A stretch of 8,705 bases of DNA from an uncultured Bacilli bacterium. GTDB taxonomy: Bacteria; Bacillota_I; Bacilli_A; RF39; UBA660. A program made the position numbers and the translations under genes. The stretch covers positions 1 to 8,705 of the forward strand of contig CAKOJC010000043.1 in assembly GCA_934088535.1 (NCBI GenBank), given 5' to 3'. Below the pieces are notes generated by a model that saw only the letters and a program-made list of their open reading frames with translations, was not told the DNA's origin and ran no database searches. Positions 4,131 to 8,705 of the stretch are shown here, one piece after another. Within the stretch, counting starts at the first letter, position 1; the number at the start of each line of letters is the position of its first letter.

Positions 4131-7049
4131 ATGAAAAGAGTAGGTTTTGATATAGGATCTACTACTATAAAATGTGTAGTAATTGATGAAAAAGAAAATA
4201 TAATTTTTAAGAAATATGAACGTCACTATTCTGAGATAAGAAGTGCTATATTAAAAATAATAAATGATTTAAAACAAGTTATAAAGAAAGATAAGATTAC
4301 AGTAACTATCTCAGGTTCAGCGGGGCTAGGTTATGCAGAAAGTCTAAAGATACCATTTGTTCAAGAAGTTTTCGCAGAAAAAATAGCAGTTAAAAAGTAT
4401 TATCCAAATACAGATACAGTTATAGAATTAGGCGGAGAAGACGCTAAAATGTTGTTTCTTACTGGTGGATTTGAAATGAGAATGAATGGTAGTTGTGCAG
4501 GAGGAACAGGTGCATTTATAGACCAAATGGCATCTTTATTAAATGTTAATGGTGAAGAATTAAATGAATTATCAAGTCATCATGATAAGATATGTAATAT
4601 TGCATCTCGTTGTGGAGTATTTGCTAAATCAGATGTTCAACCACTACTTAATCAAGGTGTTAGAAAAGAAGATATAGCTGCAGGTATATTTAGAGCAGTA
4701 GTAAACCAAACAATATCAGGTTTATCACAAGGAAGAGAAATAGGCAATAATGTTTTATATTTAGGTGGACCATTATACTTCTATAGCGAACTTAGAAATA
4801 GTTTTGATGAAGTATTAAATACTAAAGGAGTACTTCCTGATGATGCCCTTTACTTTGTAGCAATAGGCTCAGTACTAGCAAACGTAAAAGAAGAAACAAC
4901 TCTTTTATCACTAGAAAACAAATTTAAAAAGTTTAAAGAACAAAACAACTATACAAAAACTAAACCACTTTTCAAAGATAAAAAAGAATATGAAGAATTC
5001 TTAAAAAGACATAATGATACAACTATAAAAGAATTAGATAAACCAAGTAAAAATATGTATCTAGGAATAGACGCAGGAAGCACTACTATTAAGATGGTTC
5101 TTTGTGATGATGATGGTAATATTTTTAATCCATATTATTCATCAAACGAAGGAAGCCCAGTAGAAATAGTTAAAAAGTATTTGATAGATTTGTATGAAAA
5201 ATATCCAGATATTAACATTAAGTCTAGCGCAGTTACTGGTTATGGAGAAGAACTAATTAAAAATGCATTTAATATAGATTATGGAGTAGTTGAAACAATT
5301 GCTCACTATACAGCAGCAAAGAAAATAAATCCTAAAGTAGATTTTATACTTGATATAGGTGGTCAAGATATAAAATGTTTTAAGATTAAAAATGGTTCAA
5401 TAGATAGTTTATATTTAAATGAAGCATGTTCTTCAGGATGTGGTTCTTTCTTACAAACATTTGCTAAAGCTTTAGGATACACTACAGAAGAATTCTCACA
5501 TTTAGGTCTTTATGCTAAAAGTCCAGTTAGTTTAGGTTCAAGATGCACAGTATTTATGAATAGTGCAGTTAAACAAGCTCAAAAAGATGGTGCTTCAGTA
5601 GAAAGTATAGCAGCAGGCCTTTCAATGAGTGTAGTTAAAAACGCATTATATAAAGTTATAAGATGTGCAAATCCAAAAGACTTAGGTGAAAACATAATTG
5701 TTCAAGGTGGAACATTCTTAAATGACTCAGTACTAAGATCCTTTGAAATGGAAATTGGTCACAATGTAATAAGACCAAAATATTCAGGACTTATGGGAGC
5801 ATATGGAAGTGCACTTTATAGTAAAGAAAAAGACAGTGATAAAAGTAAAGTATTAACTTTAGAAGAACTTAAAAACTTTAACTACGAAACAAGAAATATA
5901 AATTGTAATGGATGCACTAATCATTGTAATTTAGTAATAAACACATTCGATAAGAAAAGAAGATTTATCGCAGGTAATAGATGTTCAAAACCTCTTAACA
6001 AAGGTAATCTTCAAGAACACTATGACTTATATGAATATAAACAATCTTTATTAAAAGAATTCATGAATAATGAAATAGATGAATCAAAAACTACTATTGG
6101 TATACCTCTAGTACTTAACATGTATGAATTATTACCATTTTGGTATACTTTATTTAAAACTTTAGGACTTAATGTAGTAGTGTCTCCATTCTCATCAAGA
6201 AGTCTTTATTTAAAAGGACAACACACAATACCATCAGATACAATTTGTTATCCAGCAAAACTAGCTCATGGTCATATAGAGTATTTATTAGATTCTAAAG
6301 TAGATTATATATTTTATCCAAGTATGAGCTATAATGTAGATGAAAAACTTGGTACTAATCATTATAATTGTCCAGTAGTAGCATACTATCCTCAAGTTAT
6401 AAGAGGTAATGTAAATAATCTAAACAAAGATACATTTATAGATGACTTTATAAGTTTAGCTGACAAAAAACAATTTTTAAAAAGAATAAAAACTATAATT
6501 AAATATTATAATATTGAAACTACGGAATCTAATCTTAAAAAAGCCGTTGAAAAAGCATACGAAGCATATAATGATTACCTATCAAAAATAAGAACTAAAG
6601 CAGAAGAATTTATGGGAATTGCTTCATCTAAAAATATGCCTATAATTGTATTATGCGGTCGTCCATATCATTTAGATCCAGAAATAAATCATGGTATTAA
6701 TAAACTCATAACTTCGCTTGGAGCAGTAGTTATAACTGAAGACAGTATTAGTCATAAAGTAAAACCATTTAAGACAAAAGTAATGAATCAATGGACATAT
6801 CATTCAAGACTATATGCTGCTGCAAAATATATAAGTGAATCTAAAGATAATATTAATCTAGTTCAATTAGTATCTTTTGGTTGCGGAGTAGATGCAGTTA
6901 CTACTGATGAAGTAAGAAGAATTATTGAAAGTAAAGACAAAGTCTATACACAAATAAAGATAGATGAAATATCTAATATGGGAGCAATTACCATAAGACT
7001 TAGAAGTTTACTAGCTATAATTGATAATAAAAATGTAAAGAATAAGTAA
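4131..7049 (+). CDS. Acyl-CoA dehydratase activase-related protein: two BadF ATPase domains plus DUF2229
   Basis: A 972-aa cytosolic protein, probably an ATP-driven low-potential electron donor fused to a dehydratase-like acceptor domain. ASKHA/BadF domain 1 (about 1-258; PF01869 type) has DIGSTTIK (7-14), ELGGEDAK (99-106), GSCAGGTGAF with Cys122 and ASRCGVFAKSD with Cys161. Cys122 and Cys161 match the pair that holds the bridging [4Fe-4S] cluster in HgdC-type activators. Domain 2 (about 308-566) repeats the plan: DAGSTTIK (314-321), DIGGQDIK (408-415), CSSGCGSF (433-440) and GSRCTVF with Cys472. A linker has CNGCTNHC (592-599) and NRC (Cys618). The DUF2229-like region (about 655-965; COG3580 type) has DTICYPAK (703-710), YNCPVVAYYP, CGRPYHLDPEINHG (842-855) and SFGCGVDA (915-922). 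Homologues often also carry the COG3581 part in one chain; here that part is the separate upstream gene. Related ATP-dependent reductases serve 2-hydroxyacyl-CoA dehydratases, benzoyl-CoA reductase and double-cubane cluster proteins. The substrate is unknown. Confidence 0.88.
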   Translation: MKRVGFDIGSTTIKCVVIDEKENIIFKKYERHYSEIRSAILKIINDLKQVIKKDKITVTISGSAGLGYAESLKIPFVQEVFAEKIAVKKYYPNTDTVIELGGEDAKMLFLTGGFEMRMNGSCAGGTGAFIDQMASLLNVNGEELNELSSHHDKICNIASRCGVFAKSDVQPLLNQGVRKEDIAAGIFRAVVNQTISGLSQGREIGNNVLYLGGPLYFYSELRNSFDEVLNTKGVLPDDALYFVAIGSVLANVKEETTLLSLENKFKKFKEQNNYTKTKPLFKDKKEYEEFLKRHNDTTIKELDKPSKNMYLGIDAGSTTIKMVLCDDDGNIFNPYYSSNEGSPVEIVKKYLIDLYEKYPDINIKSSAVTGYGEELIKNAFNIDYGVVETIAHYTAAKKINPKVDFILDIGGQDIKCFKIKNGSIDSLYLNEACSSGCGSFLQTFAKALGYTTEEFSHLGLYAKSPVSLGSRCTVFMNSAVKQAQKDGASVESIAAGLSMSVVKNALYKVIRCANPKDLGENIIVQGGTFLNDSVLRSFEMEIGHNVIRPKYSGLMGAYGSALYSKEKDSDKSKVLTLEELKNFNYETRNINCNGCTNHCNLVINTFDKKRRFIAGNRCSKPLNKGNLQEHYDLYEYKQSLLKEFMNNEIDESKTTIGIPLVLNMYELLPFWYTLFKTLGLNVVVSPFSSRSLYLKGQHTIPSDTICYPAKLAHGHIEYLLDSKVDYIFYPSMSYNVDEKLGTNHYNCPVVAYYPQVIRGNVNNLNKDTFIDDFISLADKKQFLKRIKTIIKYYNIETTESNLKKAVEKAYEAYNDYLSKIRTKAEEFMGIASSKNMPIIVLCGRPYHLDPEINHGINKLITSLGAVVITEDSISHKVKPFKTKVMNQWTYHSRLYAAAKYISESKDNINLVQLVSFGCGVDAVTTDEVRRIIESKDKVYTQIKIDEISNMGAITIRLRSLLAIIDNKNVKNK

Positions 7050-7105
7050 TGTTATTGTTTTAAATTTATTATAAATGTAAAATGATAATGTAGTAGGAGG
7101 TACAT

Positions 7106-7768
7106 ATGGAACTAACAGCAGCAGCTGAATGGTTAAATACTACATTTAGTGGATTTGATCATGCTATATTAAATATTTTACATGAACTAGCACTTCTAAC
7201 ACATGGTAATCTAAACTGGTTATTTAAGTTTATAAGTTTATTTGCTGAAAAAGGTTTATTCTTAATATTACTTAGTATATTCTTAATGCTATTTAAGAAA
7301 ACAAGAAAGTTTGGAATATGTATGTTTGGTGCTATAGGAGCAGGTGCTATTATAACTAATTTTATATTAAAAGATATGGTAGCTAGACCTAGACCATACA
7401 TGAGTACTATTTTAGAATACAAAGATTGGTGGCAGTATGCAGGAAGTGTTACAGAAAGTGATTTCTCATTTCCAAGTGGACACACAACAGCTATGACAGC
7501 GGCTATGATGTCATTAATATTTATGGCTAAAACTAAAAATAAATATTGGTGTTTTTTATTCATAATACTAATGGGTATTTCAAGAAATTATTTAATGGTT
7601 CACTATCCATCAGATGTAATAGGTGGCATGTTATCAGGATTAATCGGTGCAACTATCGCATACTTTATAACATTATTAATTTATAAAATACTAGATAAAT
7701 ACAAAGACGTAAAATTATTTAACTTTATAAAGAACTTTGATATAATAAATGCAATGAAAAAGAAATAA
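7106..7768 (+). CDS. PAP2-family membrane phosphatase
   Basis: An integral membrane phosphatase of 220 aa, likely acting on a lipid phosphate such as phosphatidic acid or a polyprenyl pyrophosphate. All three PAP2 signature motifs are intact: K89-x6-R96-P97, PSGH (123-126) with His126, and SR (159-160) followed by His166 and Asp170 (SRNYLMVHYPSD). These are the catalytic residues of the vanadium-haloperoxidase/PAP2 fold (PF01569). Hydrophobic segments are at about 45-63, 69-89, 128-140, 147-160 and 170-194. The catalytic loop (WWQYAGSVTESDFSFPSGH) is expected outside the membrane. The SD TAGGAGG (7094-7100) supports ATG 7106. The gap of 56 bp after the activase holds no clear terminator or promoter, so co-transcription is possible. 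The last codons form the left arm of a hairpin shared with the following spacer. The exact lipid substrate cannot be told from the sequence. Confidence 0.9.
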   Translation: MELTAAAEWLNTTFSGFDHAILNILHELALLTHGNLNWLFKFISLFAEKGLFLILLSIFLMLFKKTRKFGICMFGAIGAGAIITNFILKDMVARPRPYMSTILEYKDWWQYAGSVTESDFSFPSGHTTAMTAAMMSLIFMAKTKNKYWCFLFIILMGISRNYLMVHYPSDVIGGMLSGLIGATIAYFITLLIYKILDKYKDVKLFNFIKNFDIINAMKKK

Positions 7769-7781
7769 TCATTGCATTTTT
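7747..7781 (+). terminator. Hairpin with T-run across the PAP2 stop codon
   Basis: Arms AAATGCAATGA (7747-7757) and TCATTGCATTT (7769-7779) pair perfectly over 11 bp around an 11-nt loop that contains the TAA stop (7766-7768). The right arm runs into five T's (7777-7781). This is an intrinsic-terminator shape, but the stem is rather A/T-rich and the T-run is short. The next SD starts only five bases later (7786) with no room for a promoter in between, so readthrough or attenuation of the Nudix gene is likely. Confidence 0.6.
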
Positions 7782-7796
7782 AAATGGAGGAAAACT

Positions 7797-8315
7797 ATGA
7801 AAGAAATAATTCATAATGATGATAATTTAACCTTAAAAGAGATAACGGAAACAGTAATAAGAATAAAAGTATTACTTATTAATAATGGAAAAATATTTAT
7901 TGGCAATGCTAATAACGTATATCAATTTCCTGGTGGACATTTAGAAAACAATGAGGAATTTAATACTTGTTTAAAACGTGAAGTACTAGAAGAAACAGGT
8001 ATAGAAATTGATGATAATGAAATAGGAAAACCATTTATGAAAGTAAGTATGTTAAACAAAGATTGGCCAGAAGCAGGCAGAAATAGAAACTGTGAAATCT
8101 ATTATTATGCAGTTAATACTAATAAGAGACCTGATTTGTCCAAAACAAACTATACTGAAAATGAAAAGAAAAATAACTTCAAGATTGAAGAATTTGATTT
8201 AAAAGAAGCAGTAGACAAAATCAAAGAAAATATTCCTAATAATGAAATGAATAAAGTTATATCACCAGATATGATTAGTGCATTAGAAGAATATTTAAGG
8301 CAATTAGAGGACTAA
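7797..8315 (+). CDS. Nudix hydrolase
   Basis: A 172-aa cytosolic hydrolase that cleaves a nucleoside diphosphate linked to another group, releasing a nucleotide and a phosphorylated product. The Nudix box is complete: Gly47, x5, Glu53, x7, then REVLEETGI (61-69), with Glu65 and Glu66 as the expected metal-binding residues. FPGG (44-47) precedes it as usual. The core fold covers about 18-140, and the C-terminal part is helical and charged (PF00293 type). No extra motif indicates a substrate; an oxidised nucleotide, a nucleotide sugar or a dinucleotide are all possible. The SD GGAGG (7786-7790) lies six bases before the ATG. The gene sits directly behind the PAP2 hairpin, and its stop is one base before the next start, so it is tightly linked to the downstream 128-aa gene. 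Confidence 0.9.
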   Translation: MKEIIHNDDNLTLKEITETVIRIKVLLINNGKIFIGNANNVYQFPGGHLENNEEFNTCLKREVLEETGIEIDDNEIGKPFMKVSMLNKDWPEAGRNRNCEIYYYAVNTNKRPDLSKTNYTENEKKNNFKIEEFDLKEAVDKIKENIPNNEMNKVISPDMISALEEYLRQLED

Positions 8316-8316
8316 A

Positions 8317-8703
8317 ATGGAAGACTATTCACCTGAAGAATTACAAAACATAAAAGATAAAATTGTTATGATAGTTGAAGATGATGAAACATTATATGAT
8401 GATATATCTTCTTATGCGGAAGTTATACCCTTAAGATTTTCATATGATTTATCTAAGTTTAGTGATGAATATATTGAAAAGACAAAAACATTATTTGCAT
8501 ACTATTATACTATGGATAATTTTTATAATAATGAGATTCTGAGACTAAAAAAACATTTTAAACATTTTATGAGATATCCAAAGTGTCTATACATAAATAA
8601 GAATAATCCTAATTATGAATTAATTAGTAAAGTATGTAATGACTTGGATATAGAATGTATCACAAATAAAGAATTATTTATTTCAAAAGTGAAAAGGAGT
8701 TAA
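8317..8703 (+). CDS. Hypothetical protein, 128 aa, function unknown
   Basis: I do not recognise this protein. It is acidic at the N-terminus (SPEELQNIKDKIVMIVEDDE, 5-24), aromatic in the middle (FAYYYTMDNFYNNE, 60-73), basic at 77-90 (LKKHFKHFMRYPK) and ends with an alternating strand/helix pattern (CLYINK...LISKVCNDLDIECITNKEL). The pattern suggests a small mixed alpha/beta domain. There is no signal peptide or membrane span. The ATG starts one base after the Nudix stop, with GAGG (8307-8310) as SD inside the Nudix gene, so the two are coupled and may function together. The frame is complete, ending two bases before the window edge. Confidence 0.75.
   Translation: MEDYSPEELQNIKDKIVMIVEDDETLYDDISSYAEVIPLRFSYDLSKFSDEYIEKTKTLFAYYYTMDNFYNNEILRLKKHFKHFMRYPKCLYINKNNPNYELISKVCNDLDIECITNKELFISKVKRS
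8693..8700 (+). promoter_or_regulatory. Probable ribosome binding site of a gene beyond the right edge
   Basis: The stretch AAAAGGAG sits in the last codons of the 128-aa gene and is a strong SD match. Since all plus-strand genes here are spaced a few bases apart, another gene probably starts within about ten bases past the window end. The start codon itself is not visible. Confidence 0.45.
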
Positions 8704-8705
8704 AA

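Noticed and set aside
2891..7049. A pseudogene made by frameshift of one long activase gene
   Set aside because: The part order is reversed relative to the fused form, both frames are full with their own SDs, and all key motifs are intact.
8359..8400. Response-regulator-like start (IVMIVEDDETL) in the 128-aa protein
   Set aside because: The resemblance is limited to one strand. The phospho-acceptor Asp and the later conserved Thr/Lys of receiver domains are not found in the expected places.
1..8705. Absence of TGA stops as a sign of a reassigned genetic code
   Set aside because: All nine stops are TAA or TAG, but no in-frame TGA occurs inside the genes and all Trp are TGG. In A/T-rich DNA nine stops without TGA are not surprising.

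Overview
The window is a gene-dense, very A+T-rich stretch. Its Shine-Dalgarno sequences are strong (AGGAGG or AGGTGAT type), Arg is mostly AGA, stops are TAA or TAG, and Trp is always TGG, so the standard bacterial code applies. Together with a two-component module related to the oxygen-sensitive 2-hydroxyacyl-CoA dehydratase/activase systems, this suggests an anaerobic, low-GC Bacillota, possibly a gut organism. The sequence alone does not settle whether it is from Bacilli, Erysipelotrichia or Clostridia. No RNA gene, insertion sequence, CRISPR array or origin was seen.

Layout. (1) Positions 39-539, minus strand: an unrecognised, charge-segregated 159-aa protein ending in an intrinsic terminator. 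(2) A 61-bp divergent spacer (540-600) has back-to-back extended -10 promoters, one for the minus-strand gene and one for the plus-strand run. (3) 601-2200: a NERD nuclease-like protein with a C-terminal HRDC domain, followed after 7 bp by a TetR-type regulator. (4) 2321-7049: an HdeD/DUF308 membrane protein, a 412-aa COG3581-type dehydratase-like subunit, and a 972-aa protein with two BadF-type ATPase domains, a cysteine-rich linker and a DUF2229-type dehydratase-like domain. (5) 7106-8703: a PAP2 phosphatase, a hairpin with a T-run across its stop codon, a Nudix hydrolase and an unrecognised 128-aa protein. An SD-like sequence at the right edge hints at a further gene outside the window.

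How the genes may work together. The core is the pair at 2891-7049. The 972-aa protein has two complete ASKHA ATPase folds with the cysteines expected around bridging Fe-S clusters, so ATP-driven delivery of a low-potential electron is the natural reading. Its C-terminal third and the separate 412-aa protein carry the same ordered motif set (CYPA, a second Cys, G-[RE]-x-Y, FGC). They therefore look like two related halves of one Fe-S acceptor, as in the two-subunit dehydratases. The substrate cannot be read from the sequence. The TetR protein just upstream is a candidate regulator of the HdeD-plus-activase unit. The NERD-HRDC protein and its divergent neighbour look like a separate nucleic-acid-related unit. 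The PAP2, Nudix and 128-aa genes look like housekeeping cargo.

Two starts were moved downstream of the longest reading frame because the upstream start codons lie beside or inside the Shine-Dalgarno sequence: 2321 for the HdeD protein and 4131 for the activase.
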